This document shows positions 11,596 to 22,967 of a stretch of DNA of 64,000 nucleotides, piece by piece. Source of the DNA: Hydrangea macrophylla (Eukaryota > Streptophyta > Magnoliopsida > Cornales > Hydrangeaceae); NCBI GenBank assembly GCA_033977485.1, contig CM066985.1, forward strand, positions 71,037,045-71,101,044. The letters are read 5' to 3'. The translations under genes and the position numbers were made by a program. Within the stretch, counting starts at the first letter, position 1. Every line of letters begins with the position of its first letter. Below the pieces are notes generated by a model, which was not told the DNA's origin, ran no database searches, and was given only the letters and a program-made list of their open reading frames with translations.

Positions 11596-14189
11596 TGTAG
11601 ACACCCCATTTTTTCGGCTATCAGATTTAGAAGACCCATAGCTTGGTGATTCACAATGATCAAAAAAGACTCAAAAGGATCCTTGGAAGTTGGTTCTATC
11701 TCTAAAAAATGCTCAGAATGACCAAAATACCCCTAAAAGCCAAAAAAAACTCCTAGATTCAGACCAAAAGTTCTAGAAACATGCTACGTTGTAAGAAAAG
11801 TGATAAAATGAGTTTTTAAGTAAAATCAGATGAAATCGTCAGCTCCCAGGGACCCCCGGAAGACCCGAAAGTTCCCGAAAAGTCCCGGTTGACCAATTTG
11901 ACCAAAGTTTGACCAGGTTTGACCAGGTTTGACCAAGGTTTGACTAAGTTTGACCAAAATCGTCCAAATTTTCCAGGATCATTCTAGATCACGTGGAAAG
12001 AATTAAAATGGGTTTTAAAATAAAATCGAGCGAAAACGTCAGCTCCTGGGAGCTCCCAGAGGTTTCCAGAACTTTCCGGGAATCCCAAGTTTAACCAGTT
12101 TGACCAAAATTTGACTTTAGAACCAGAGCACCATAATAATTGTCAAATATTTTTCATGAATACTAGAGGTCAATAGCTTTCCAACGGTATATCGCACATA
12201 ATTTTTGGATTTAAAACGAGCTTATTGTGAATTTCTGGAGGCGAAAAAAGGCGATCAAATCGGCTTTTATCACAAATATCGTAAAATTTTTCAAAGTGAC
12301 CTAACCCTGAATTATTTTTTATGAAAAAAAGACTCCATTACCTATCCAACGGTATATCACAATCTCAATTTGGAGTTCGTATGCATTTTCTGTGAATTTC
12401 GGACGAAATAAGGCCTTTTCGCGAATACTAGAACCTCTGGGGGCCTAAACAGGATCATCCAAACGATTGAGGAGCACTGCCGCCGCGGCACAGGCCCACT
12501 GCCACCATGGCACTCTCCTCCAGAACAGTATGTTTTTGCAATTACTTTTGGGGTTCTATTTTGATTAATTAAAAATCAAAACGACGTAGTTCCATGTTTT
12601 CAGATGTTTGGAGCCATAATGGGAACACTTCTAAAATTCCAAAACCACCCCAAATTAGCCTATATAACTCCCCCCCCCCCAATTGCCCTTCATTTTGAGG
12701 GGGCCAAGTGCAAAGCTTGACAAAGTTGTAGAGAGAAAGAGAGATAGAGATAGATTTAGAAGTGAGAAAGGAGCTTCTTCCTACTATTTTTCTATAGAAA
12801 GTGAGTTTGATGTTGAAATTTTAAGTGTATATAACCTTCATTGAGTATTGAAAATATGCTTTCAAAACTTCTATTTCAAAAGCCCCTTCTTAAAACCCTC
12901 ACTTTGATTTCAAGAGATAAACCTTGTTTTCCAAAAATCTTCAAAACAGTGAATCAAAATAGTGAGTGATCAGAGTTCAAAGATTTCTCTAGAACTCAAT
13001 ACTCAATGTATGGATGTAAGGCCACTTGGAAAGTCTTCCTAACTCATTAGAGAACACCCATGATTTTTGGTTTGACTTGAAAATACTTGAAAATGGTCCA
13101 TTTGGACCCAAACATTCCTTCCAGACATTCTGCCTCTGCTGTCACAGCAGCTTGGTTTACTTTCAACTTATTTTTCAGAACAATTTTCCACAAGGGGTAG
13201 TCCTAACTTATTTTTCACTTAAACTTCAATGTCTTAGGGAAATTTCTGTATAGAATGGGCCTCTAGATCATTTGTTTTCATTTTCTAAGATATTTCAACA
13301 TTTCAGTCGACAGTACGGACTCTGTTTCTGAGTGATCTCTATTGTTTATATGATTTCTCTCAATCTGTGATAGTTATTAAAGATTGGATTTTTGATTTGT
13401 GTTCTAGACACAATAAGTGAGATCTCCATAAAAAATCATGCATTGAAAACATTTCTAACCCCTCTTTTCAATTTTTAGAAGATCATGTTACTGTTCTGTC
13501 TACTATTCACAGCAAGCACACTTTTAATTTCTCCCTTTGATTTGATACTTACATGCACTCCAAATTAGTTCATGTCTTAAGAAGTAGTTCATAATACATT
13601 TGTACATATGCCATGATGATTTCATTCATTCATACACATTCTAGACTTTTAAGTCATTCTAGTAATCCATGAACACAAAGAACACTACGACCTCGGCACA
13701 TTCTAGATACATACATTGCATCCATGCAAAGATTTGGGGTTTTTGTAACTCCCAATCTAAGAAGATTATAAGGAATGAATTTGACCACACGTTCATACTC
13801 CCCCTCGATCTAGTCTTCTTTTCTCATCCGTCACGGGGATTGAGACATCTTCTCTTCTCAAAGATTAACATTCTTCATTCTAGCTTGCTAAGCATCCTTG
13901 TTTTCTTTGATTTATTTGTTTCAAGAACAATTCATGTCCCCTTAGACTAGGAAAACTTGATTACTTGATATGTGATTAGGCGATTTTTCCTAGGTTTGTT
14001 TGTATGATCTTTCACTTTGCATTGTGTGATATTTGGCTTAGATCTTATGAATGATATCTTATCTTTAGATCTTCCATTTCAAAATTTCTTATGTGATGTA
14101 ATATACTATCATAATATTAATTGTCAAACCATACATAGTATACGATGATTATTTGGATGCTAATTGAGGCCGAGCCAAGTTCTTTGGTT
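11596..14189 (+). mobile_element. 3' LTR of element A, internally deleted and 3' truncated
   Basis: It starts TGTAGACACC after the polypurine tract. Relative to the 5' LTR it lacks 438 bp between two GAGTT motifs (5' LTR 471 to 909; junction near 12803). It also lacks a segment after TAATTGAGGCC near 14170 and stops after the CAAGTTCTTTGGTT match near 14189, where foreign sequence begins. Confidence 0.85.
11889..11957 (+). promoter_or_regulatory. Cluster of seven W-box-like TTGAC motifs in the LTR
   Basis: Six TTGACC and one TTGACT occur in 69 bp, about 300 bp into the LTR and 700 bp upstream of the TATA box. Two more lie near 12098 and 12109. TTGAC[C/T] is the established binding core of plant WRKY factors. 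The array looks like local tandem duplication. Function is inferred. Confidence 0.5.
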
Positions 14190-14555
14190 CTTAATCTGTA
14201 TATTTCCTTGTATGAGTAGGTCTCTTGTATCTATAAAAGAGACCACTCACCCCCATTAGAGGATATCCCCAATCTATATCTCAACGAGAGAAATACACTA
14301 CATCGTCTAGCCTCTCCCAAGAAATCTTAAACACCACCCTGGATGGTCAGCCCTTGGTAGCTCCAGTCGCCATTGTTGCATCACCAAGGTCCCTGTAGCC
14401 ATTTTATTTCACATAGTGGAAATGCTCAGACACACACGTGGATGTAGGTTCCTTCATTAACAGGGTCGAACCACATGCAAAAAACCAGTCTCTCACTCTC
14501 TCTCTCCTTAATATGCTCTAATTTACTTTAACCAAATTTTGGCATCATCACTTTC
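14190..14555 (+). mobile_element. Ty1/copia-like LTR remnant
   Basis: A TATA-like TCTATAAAAGAGACC is followed near 14440-14520 by GTGGATGTAGG, TCGAACCACATG and a CTCTCTCTC run. That combination resembles the R/U5 part of common plant copia LTRs. Neither end is clear. It is sandwiched between the truncated 3' LTR of element A and the truncated Athila-type LTR. Confidence 0.4.
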
Positions 14556-15379
14556 TATTATTAGTTAGATTTACTTAGGTTGTGGATCATGAACTCTTGG
14601 ATTTAATGTTGTAGGATTTCTAGGGTTCATTTGTGTAGGATTCAAAACTAGGGGCTTCATCTTATTTTCCTTGCATCTTTGATTGTCAAAACTTAGACTT
14701 ATCCTACCTTATGTACTTCATATGGAATATTATGTAACCTTGTGTTTTTCACTCCATGTGTTTGCTAATTGTTGTGTGTGGGGTTTAAAATTTGGAGTCT
14801 TCATCTTTAATGTCAAGCATCTTTGATTGTTCAAACTCTTGGGTTTTAAATACTACATGTGGAAGGCTTCATAGGTGATTTATCCACCAAGTAGATTAGT
14901 TAGTGTAGGGTGGACAAATCATTCGAATTAGAAGCCATAGAGGCTTCTTCTTGTATGTCATGCATCATTGATAGTCAAACGTTTGCTTCAAATTCGTTTC
15001 TATGGAAATCTCAAAGCTCCTTTCATATAACACATAGATGCACTCCTTGTGTTTGATAATATGCCACAATGAGATGTTACCTTAGAGTGTGCTTGAAACA
15101 TTAGTCCATTTCATCTTATTGTGACCCAAGATGGGGCGAATGATCATAACCTATTGCTTTTTAGATTAGTTTTCCTTTTTTATCCTCTAAAAACCTCAAA
15201 AGACACAAAGTCATTTTTCCCTTTTTATAATCCTTTCTTATTTCTTCCTTTTATCATTGTAATTAGTTCTAAACTTCCCAAACGTTGTTCTTGTAACAAT
15301 CCCTGTGGACTCGACACCCTACTTTCTAATACTATATTTTTAATAGGGTTAATAAAAATACATGATTGTGACATAATCA
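14556..15379 (+). mobile_element. 5' LTR (truncated) of Athila-type element
   Basis: It matches 18836-19662 along its length, including AATCCCTGTGGACTCGACAC near the end, a hallmark seen near the 3' end of Athila-type LTRs. The first ~845 bp present in the 3' LTR (17991-18835) are missing here. Confidence 0.8.
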
Positions 15380-15382
15380 AAA

Positions 15383-15400
15383 TGACGCCATTTCCGAGGA
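15383..15400 (+). other. Degenerate tRNA-Asp-type primer binding site
   Basis: TGACGCCATTTCCGAGGA starts 3 bp after the LTR end. It differs from the Athila-type site TGGCGCCGTTGCCGGGGA mostly by G-to-A and G-to-T changes, as expected from decay of methylated DNA. Confidence 0.7.
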
Positions 15401-17990
15401 TTGGCAACAATGTTAAGTTGTTTAGTTTCTAATTATGCACTTTTGCATTTAATCTTTTTATTTTATCTTTGTTTTGAAGGATTAGCTACTCTTGAAGCGC
15501 TAAACCTCCATTTAGGATGTCTCTGACACATTAGTCTGGCATGGGAAAAGTAATAGTATCTATTTTTGTTGTTGTTCTTTAAAATTTTGGCATATATAAT
15601 TGATTTTCGTGATTTATTACATAGTTATGCTTCATAGAAGTTGTGTATTATTGCACATGAGTCATTCTAAGAGAAGTTGATTTATCTACCATGTAGCTTA
15701 GTTAATGTAGAGTGGATGTGTCATTCTAATCAAAGGTGTTCCATAGTGCAGTAATTTACCAATTATTTGTTATTATGATAATTATACTTTGTGTTAAGAT
15801 GCTTGACTCGTACCAAGAGAATGTGATGTGTTCTTCCATGTAGTTTAGTTAACTTACTTTAGTTAATGTAATTTAGTTGTAACCCGACAAATCATGTTAA
15901 TCAAAGTAGAGCCATAGTATAGTAATGCAAAGCTTAATTATTTTGCCAAGCTTTCTAGAACATCTCTTTTAAAGGACTATTATTTCTCTTTTGCATGTTT
16001 AGCTATTGGTAGATTAATATTCTAACATTCAAATTCATCTACATCATTTCCTAATCATTCCATCTTCATTCCTTTTGTGTTTGGTGTTTCTTTTTTCTTC
16101 TTTTATTTGCTTGATGTGCTTGGTAGTGATTCATGTGCAAGAACATCATCTTTGTACTCATTGGGGATCGCTCCTTTTGTTGGTGATATCACTCTATCCC
16201 TACTCATTTTTGTCTTTATTTCAAACCATTTGTATTAGAGACAATGCAATGTTCTAGTTGGGGGGTGTGGGATATTCACCCATCATGTTGATGTTTCATT
16301 TTCTTCTTGTCATTAATTCTCCAAGCATGAATTTAAATAAAAAGAAAAGATGAAAAAAAAAAAAGTTTCCAATGATTGATGTATAGTTTCCCATTTTCAA
16401 GTGCCGAGCAATGACACTTGTCTTGTGATGTCTTGTGATTTTAGCATGTAACACACATTGAATCTCACTAGTTCTAGAACTATCTTGATTATAGTGAACC
16501 TCATGAATTTCAAGTCTTGGATTATCGAGCACGTTGCAGGCTACTTGTGTTAAGATGATGTTTAATGCAATTGTTACACAGAAATCGTTTAAAACATTTG
16601 TGGAGACTTTACCCTTATGAGCTTTAGATCATTTTCTCCATTATTGAGTGTTACATACTTCAATTCTCCCTTTTTGAAAAATATTTTAAAGTTGTAGATC
16701 TGATCTTCTTGCTTTGATTGTTCATTAGAGGAATCCTTTTGTGGAATGCAAAACTCTTGTTTGTTTGTCATTGTAGTGGAGAGCAAACAATAATGACAAA
16801 CAAACAATCACACTGACCGAGGAAATGATTTTAGATCCTTCTTTTCACCATTTCTAGCCCCAACCACGCATACCCTTCCTTCACTTAACCATACACCTTT
16901 CATATCCGCATTTGAATTACATTTTTGAGATGTCTTTGCATGAGATCGTGCTTATAAGGTTGTAAAAGAGATTGAATCGTGTTGTTGTTAGAGTACAAAC
17001 AAAAAAGAAAAGAAAAAGAAGTTCTAAAAAAATATTTAAAAAATGATGAATAAGAATAAATCAAAACATAAAAAGAAAAAGAAAAGACAGAAAATGAACT
17101 TTATCGTCAATTGTACTTCTCTTTTTGAGCTTCAAAGAAATATTTGTGGATGATTCATCTCTTATAGTCATTTGTATCCATGCATTCCAATGAATCCCAA
17201 GTTTGTGCCCAAACACTTCACTTACTTTCCCCTTGTCCTTCACCTCATAACCCTTTCCCACTTTACAACCACCTCAAGGTCCTAATTGATCCTCAAGTTT
17301 TGTGATTCAGAATTTGAGACGATCATGATAAGTAGTTTGAGTTATTTCACATCCTCTAGTGAATGGTATCTTTTATGAGATTAATTTTTACTCATTTTTC
17401 ATGCTTACATTTTTCATCATTGACATGTGCATATAGCTTTGGTATCCATTTCCTTTATTCTCTATGCCTACATGTCACAAATGTATTACCCAATTCGGAG
17501 TGCTCATTTTTAGAGTGTAATACCGGTGAGGATTGAGTTGAAACGTGTTTTGAATCGAATTATGGAAGCATTGCCATCTTCTTTATAGTTTGTAGTTATG
17601 CACTTCACACCACACACACATCCAAGATTGAGCTTAATGAAGTTTATCTAATAACCTTGATAGTTTGAGAACTTTTTGGATATTGTCACGTTGTTAAAAT
17701 CCATTAACAATCATTGTCTATGTTGAGTGCTGTGCACTTGAATAGTAGGCGTCTATTATGAGGAAACAAAATGTTTGTGGGCATCAATCTGAGAACCCTC
17801 TGGAGATAACACTCCACCTCTACGGGTTACCTAGAGGTTTAACGGCTTGTTGCATATGCTCAATACAATCATGTTCCCCACGAAAATAGTATATCTTTCA
17901 TTTTAAATAAATTTGGTGCGCAAGGTTATTCTTGAATCTCTTAGTCTTCCGCTTTGTTGCTATGAAACTAGCAACATGCTAGTTGGGGGG
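15401..17990 (+). mobile_element. Non-coding interior of Athila-type element
   Basis: No gag or pol motifs are seen in 2.6 kb. A GTTCTAGTTGGGGGGTGTGG motif near 16250 resembles the pol-end/polypurine stretch of Athila elements, and a second AGTTGGGGGG at 17981-17990 immediately precedes the 3' LTR as polypurine tract. A block near 17800-17860 with GAGGTTTAACGGCTTGTTGC is shared in reverse complement with 62540-62610, linking this element to the one at the window end. It is probably a non-autonomous derivative. Confidence 0.65.
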
Positions 17991-18090
17991 TGATTCATGT
18001 TCAATTTTACACTCTTGACTTTATGATTTTACTCTTATTGGATACAAATTATCACCTAAATTGGGAGATTTAATGGATAAATTGTACTTT

Positions 18091-18247
18091 GAGTAATGAT
18101 TGATGCACATAAAATGCGCACATAAAGTGTGCACATAAAGATCTGGGCCATTCACTTCAGTTGGTCCCATGTATGCAGGCACGCGTTCCATCGAAATGAA
18201 TGGCCCAGAACTTTATGTGCACATTATATGTGCACATAGCATTACCC
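18091..18247. mobile_element. Mutator-type MITE in the Athila LTR
   Basis: A 157-bp fold-back with ends GAGTAATGATTGATGCAC and GTGCACATAGCATTACCC is flanked by a perfect 9-bp duplication TTGTACTTT (18082-18090 and 18248-18256). Repeated TGCACATAAA blocks fill the arms. The GRGTAATG end resembles the MITE at 6859. Confidence 0.85.
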
Positions 18248-18416
18248 TTGTACTTTTATTAATCTTATTTATTGTTCACTTGTTGCTAATAAAAATCTCT
18301 TTCTTGTAGGATTTGGGAACTTGTTTAAAGTGAGAACCAATACCGTTTAGTTTTTTACCTCATGAAAAGGGAAGAAAATAAATTCAGCAAAGGTGGATAG
18401 ATTCGCCTCTTCAACA

Positions 18417-18597
18417 CGGATCGATCCGCGCATTTGGATGAAGCTACTGCCCAAAACATCAATATCGGATCGATCCGGCCTAAAAGGGAGAATCGATTCT
18501 CAAACCTAAACATGTATTCCAACTGCCCAGATGAATGACAAATCGATCCAGCTCTAAGCGACGGATTGATCTGGCTCTAAGTCGCGGATCGATCCGC
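18417..18597. repeat. Cluster of GGATCGATCC palindromes in the Athila LTR
   Basis: Perfect palindromes of the CGGATCGATCCG type occur near 18418, 18465 and 18584. Imperfect AATCGATTCT, AATCGATCCA and GGATTGATCT lie between them. Similar clusters with other cores are at 42366-42500 and 61385-62115. Confidence 0.7.
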
Positions 18598-19663
18598 CCC
18601 TGCTGTTGATTTTTCCTCTTTTATTTACAAGTTTTCCATTTGTATGGGTTGTATATATAGTTGGCGATAGTTTTATTTTAGGCGATCTATTATTTTTTTC
18701 TCAATTTGGGAAGCCCCCTTGGGTTCCCTTCCATTTTCTCTTCATTATTGTAAACTTGAAGATTTCATTGAAGTTTTAATAGCTTAGTATATTTTTTTTT
18801 ATCTTTTTTTCTTTGATGATATTGTTATTTTTTTTCTATTATTAGTTAGATGTACTTTGGTTGTGGATCATGAACTCGGGGATTTAATGTTGTAGCATTT
18901 CTAAGGGTTCATTTGTGTAAGATACAAAACTAGGGGCTTCATCTTATTTTCCTTGCATCTTTGATTGTCAAAACTTAGACTTTGAATCCTACCTTATGTA
19001 CTACATAAGGAATATTATGTAATCTTGTGTTTTGCACTCCATGTGTTTGATAATTGTTGTGTGTGGGATTTAAAACTTGGAGTCTTCATCTTTAATGTCA
19101 AGCATCTTTGATTGTTCAAACTCTGGGTTTTAAATACTACCATTGGAAGGCTTCATAGGTGATTTGTCCATTAAGCAGATTAGTTAGTGTAGGGTGAACA
19201 AATCATTCAGATTAAAAGCTATGGAGGCTTCATCTTATATGTCATGCATCATTGATAGTCAAACGTTAGCTTCAAATCCGTTTCTATAGAAATCTCAAAG
19301 CTCCTTTCATCTAACACATAGATATACTCCCTGTGTTTGATAAAATGCCACAATGAGATGTTACCTTAGAGTGTGCTTGAAACATTAGTCCATTTCATCT
19401 TTGTGACTCAGGATGGGGAAGAATGATTCCAGCCTATTGCTTTTTAGATTAGTTTTCCTTTTATCCTCTAAAAACCTCAAAAGAGGTAAAGTCATTTTTT
19501 TCCTTTTTATCACCCTTTCTTATTTCTTCCTTTTAGCAGTATAATTTGTTTTTAAACTTCCCAAACGTTGTTCTTGTATCAATCCCTGTGGACTCGACAC
19601 CCTACTTTACAATACTATATTTTTAATAGAGTTGATAAAAATACTTGATTTTGACATATTCAT

Positions 19664-19763
19664 TGTGTGCCACAATAGTACTAGGATAGGTGACCCCTTG
19701 GGAAGTCCTTTGTGTTTAGGCCCAAAGTGGACAATATTGTTGGTAAACGGATGGATCGTTACA
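19664..19763 (+). mobile_element. Cassandra LTR fragment (5S-derived)
   Basis: TACTAGGATAGGTGACC followed by GGGAAGTCCTTTGTGTT is 5S-rRNA-like, then CCCAAAGTGGACAATATTG and GTTACA as in a Cassandra LTR end. No primer site follows, so this is a fragment, lying right against the Athila 3' LTR. Confidence 0.75.
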
Positions 19764-20213
19764 GAAAGAAGGGAAGGATTGTAAGTACAAAGGATTTTAT
19801 TATTATATTATATAAATATAAATTTGTTATAAAAACAAAGGGTGTTTTAGTTATAACTCCAATGTTGGGAACTTGTTTGATGGGAGATTCTTGTCTAAAC
19901 AGTTCTATTAAAATGTCTTTCTAGTATTTTAGCTTAATAACTAAAGATATCCTCTATATATATCTCATATATTTAGTAGAAGTGGAGAATTAATTTAAGC
20001 TTACCAAGATAGCTGAGGTAAGGTGAGGTGAGAGTACTTGTCTCACATCATTTAGGTCGATGAACCTGAACTAGATTATAAGGCTTAATCGTTCCTCTAT
20101 ATGCTACAAGCCTTTTAAAAATCGTGAAGTAGTTAAAAACAAAAGAAACGTCGCAGCTAAGTGTGCTGTTGCCACTAGGCCTTTTAAAAAATTGTGAAGT
20201 AGTTAAACACAAA

Positions 20214-20297
20214 AGAAACACCGCTGTTAAGCGTGCTAATGTCACAACAGTTCTAGGATGGGTGACCCCTTGCCCTTGGGAAGTCCTTTGTGTTTAG
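20214..20297 (+). repeat. 5S rRNA-derived segment in the Cassandra LTR
   Basis: GTTAAGCGTGCT and TCTAGGATGGGTGACC, then TTGGGAAGTCCT, follow the 3' half of plant 5S rRNA. A 6-bp duplication (CCCTTGCCCTTG) interrupts the region before GGGAAGTCC. This is a transposon domain and not a 5S gene: the 5' half is diverged and the flanks are LTR. Confidence 0.8.
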
Positions 20298-20347
20298 GCT
20301 CAAAGCGAACAATTTTGTTGCTAAATGGGAGGATGGGTAGTTACAAA

Positions 20348-20359
20348 TGGTATCAGAGC
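20348..20359 (+). other. Cassandra primer binding site (tRNA-Met type)
   Basis: TGGTATCAGAGC lies 2 bp after the LTR end. It is the standard complement of the 3' end of plant initiator tRNA-Met used by Cassandra and many copia elements. Confidence 0.85.
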
Positions 20360-20602
20360 TGAAACATAGCCATAAGTGTGGGGCAGTTCCCAATAAGGAC
20401 ATGTAGCCCTTAAGGATGGTGGATTGTGATAACCAAGAGTCAAGATTCCTTATACAGGTAGGCCAAGATGAATGAGGTGAGGTGAGGTGAGGTGATGTAT
20501 GGGTACTTGTCCCACATCGACCCTCTATACGCAACAAGACCTTTTAAAAACATGAGGGAGCTAAACGCAAAAAGAACTCCGCAGTTAAGCATGTTGCTGC
20601 CA

Positions 20603-21217
20603 AATGGAATAAAAAAAAACACTCAAAAATACTTTTAAAAAAATGAAAAAGTTATGGTCATCTAAAGTTGAGATTTAAACAAATAGTTATCTTTTTTTTT
20701 TTATTTGCTGATGGTCAAAACACCCGTAGGTGCCACACACACATTCTTCAAACTGTCACGGGGGCCACGAGCGCACTTCAAAGGGACTTCCTCTCATAGA
20801 TGGCTGAAAGGAAAATAATCCCCAAACAATTCCCCACGAGGGGAATTGGACCCTCCACCTCCCACTTAAGATGTTTATAAACATATATGATATAACTATC
20901 TATTTTATGCTGAACAACCACCTGAAAAAATATAATTTTTTTTTTGTTTCCTTTATTATTTCGTCACATATAAATTTTGTTTTAAAAATCTTGATTTTAG
21001 ATTACAAAAATATTAATTTTATGAAAAACGAGTTTACAAATTGGAAGTTATGGAATAATTTATCTTTGATAGCGAAGTTATGTATGTGACTTTAAAGTTT
21101 AAAAAACACTAATGATGACACGACATTTCTAACTCTCAAATGTTAAAAATGATTGAAAACAAGGAACAAAGTGGCGAAGGACTCTGATTAGTAATAAAAA
21201 ATAAAAAATAAAAATAA
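20603..21217. other. Intergenic stretch, no gene seen
   Basis: AT-rich sequence with A and T runs. No coding frame with family motifs, no RNA gene and no clear element ends were found. Confidence 0.5.
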
Positions 21218-21393
21218 GGGTTAATTTCGAAAACACCCCCTCAACTATGACCCGTTTTCAACCTTAACTTTTTTTTCCGACAAATTGACCCCCTCCGTTT
21301 GTTTGCAAATGAAAATAGGCATGTGCCCATCATGTGAGAGCAAAAATGGACACTTCTACCCTTTGTGTCCAAAATGAGTTTGATCTCTCTTTA

Positions 21394-21777
21394 CAGTCTA
21401 CCCTGATTTCTCACTCTCCCCTCTCCCTCTCTCTCTCATTCCCTTGCCCCACACCACCACGACTAGGGGGGGGGGGGGGGGGGGGGGGGGGGGACCCTTG
21501 GCTTTTGAAAAATTACACTTTTACATGTGTATTTTAAGAAATTTTTAAATTTTATTAAGCTTTGCGCCCCCCCCCCCCCCAGTCTACCCTGATTTCTCAC
21601 TCTCCCCTCTCCCTCTCTCTCTCATTCCCTTGCCCCACACCACCACGACTAGTGGCTGATGTAGGGGGGGGGGGGGGGGGGGGGGGACCCTTGGCTTTTG
21701 AAAAATTACACTTTTACATGTGTATTTTAGGAAATTTTTAAATTTTATTAAGCTTTGCCCCCCCCCCCCCCCCCCCC
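21394..21777 (+). repeat. Tandem duplication with long G and C homopolymers
   Basis: A ~190-bp module (CAGTCTACCCTGATTTCTC ... ATTAAGCTTTG) is present twice in tandem. Each copy has a G run (28 G at 21466-21493; 23 G at 21664-21686) and ends in a C run (about 14 and 20 C). Copy 1 of the element has a single module with runs of about 13 G and 7 C (6670-6780). Confidence 0.8.
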
Positions 21778-21997
21778 AAAATAAGTAAACTTGTTATATA
21801 GCCCTCCAAAAAATATCAGTTAGGCTAAAAGCAAATGATTTTATATGTAAGATGTTGGTCCAATTATACTTCGTTCTCCCAAAATTTGAAGAAAAAAAAA
21901 AAAAAAAAAAACTTCTTATATGTAATATATTGGCTTAATTACAAATAGACCCAAAAAACCTTATTATATGTAATACATTGGCTTAATTACAAGGAAA

Positions 21998-22177
21998 GAG
22001 TAATGCTATGCTTCCCGAATTTTGTATCTCAAATAGTTTCCAAATACATATGACGGCAGGACCAACTTCAATAATGGTGGAACGACTTCAGCATCCTCCA
22101 ATCAAAATCAGGTGGGCCTACTACCACGTGTTTGAGAACCACCTAGGATACAAAATTTGATAAGCACAGCATTACTC
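21998..22177. mobile_element. MITE inside Mutator-type copy 2
   Basis: This is the counterpart of 6859-7038 with the same GAGTAATGCTATGC ends and the same flanking bases, so it was already present in the common ancestor of the two copies. Confidence 0.75.
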
Positions 22178-22563
22178 ATATTTTAAATATTATTAGTTTT
22201 CGATATTATTAATCATGGATGAAATAGAAGGGAAAATACCTGAGAATTAATTTTCTTTTTCGATTTCATTTCTTCTTTTCTCTCCCTCACTAAATCCATG
22301 AACCAAATAAAGCCTAACAGTAATAAGGGTTGATAGTTGATTGAAATTTGTTAAGTTTGGCATGATGGTAAAACAATTTGTGTAGACTAAACTAAGAGAT
22401 GAGATGTAAATGAGTTGGGACAAATGTTAAGGGTGTGTTGGATTACAGTTGGACCAATGTTTTATATGTAGTTATTTTCTCTAAATTGTGGGGTTGATTT
22501 TTTGGACCAACATATTACACAGTTTTTTTTTTAAATTGGGACCTTATAATTTAGAGAGAGAAG

Positions 22564-22610
<47 letters not shown>

Positions 22611-22967
22611 AATGGGGTGAAGTTATTCACTTTTTTTAGATCAGGGGGTGTACTCGAAAATGGGTCATAGTTGAGGGGGTGTTTTTGCAATTCAGACCAA
22701 GGGTATATGCGTCATTTCATTACTTCTGTTAACGGCGTTTGAGACTAAATAATTTTTGATAGTTGAGGGGGTGAAGTTGTTCACTTTTTTAAATCAGGGG
22801 ATGTACTCAAAAACGGGTCATAGTTGAGGGGGTGTTTTTGCAATTAACCCTAAAAATAAAAAGTAGAAAAGAGCTTTAACTGAAAAAAAAAAAAAAAAAG
22901 CCAAAAACTTTGGTTTTTTGCTTGTATTACCCGATTTAGAAGGATCTCACCAAAAAAATATATATTA

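Larger units (their letters stand above)
17991..19662 (+). mobile_element. 3' LTR of Athila-type element
   Basis: It runs from TGATTCATGTTC after the polypurine tract to ...GACATATTCA. A TATA-like GTATATATAG is at 18651. It contains a MITE (18091-18247) and a palindrome cluster (18417-18597). Cassandra sequence follows directly. Confidence 0.75.
19996..20602 (+). mobile_element. Cassandra-type TRIM element, 3' truncated
   Basis: The 5' LTR runs from about 19996 to 20345 (ends GTTACA), a 79-bp interior spans 20346-20424, and a truncated 3' LTR starts TGTGATAACC at 20425 and stops near 20602. The GTGAGGTGAGG and TCCCACATCGA stretches are shared by both LTRs. There is no coding capacity, as usual for Cassandra, which depends on other elements for transposition. 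The 5' LTR holds an internal duplication of the CCTTTTAAAAA...GTTAAGCGTGCT block (about 20110 and 20178). Confidence 0.85.
21218..22850. mobile_element. Non-autonomous Mutator-type element, copy 2
   Basis: It has the same ends as copy 1 (GGGTTAATTTC and GCAATTAACCC) and a perfect 9-bp duplication TAAAAATAA (21209-21217 and 22851-22859). The interior matches 5950-7560 with extra insertions: a duplicated G/C-tract module (21394-21777) and a GA microsatellite (about 22565-22607). No transposase is encoded. Confidence 0.85.

Noticed and set aside
20214..20297. Functional 5S rRNA gene
   Set aside because: Only part of the 5S sequence is well kept, it holds a 6-bp duplication, and it lies in an LTR with a tRNA-Met primer site right after it. 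It is the Cassandra 5S domain.
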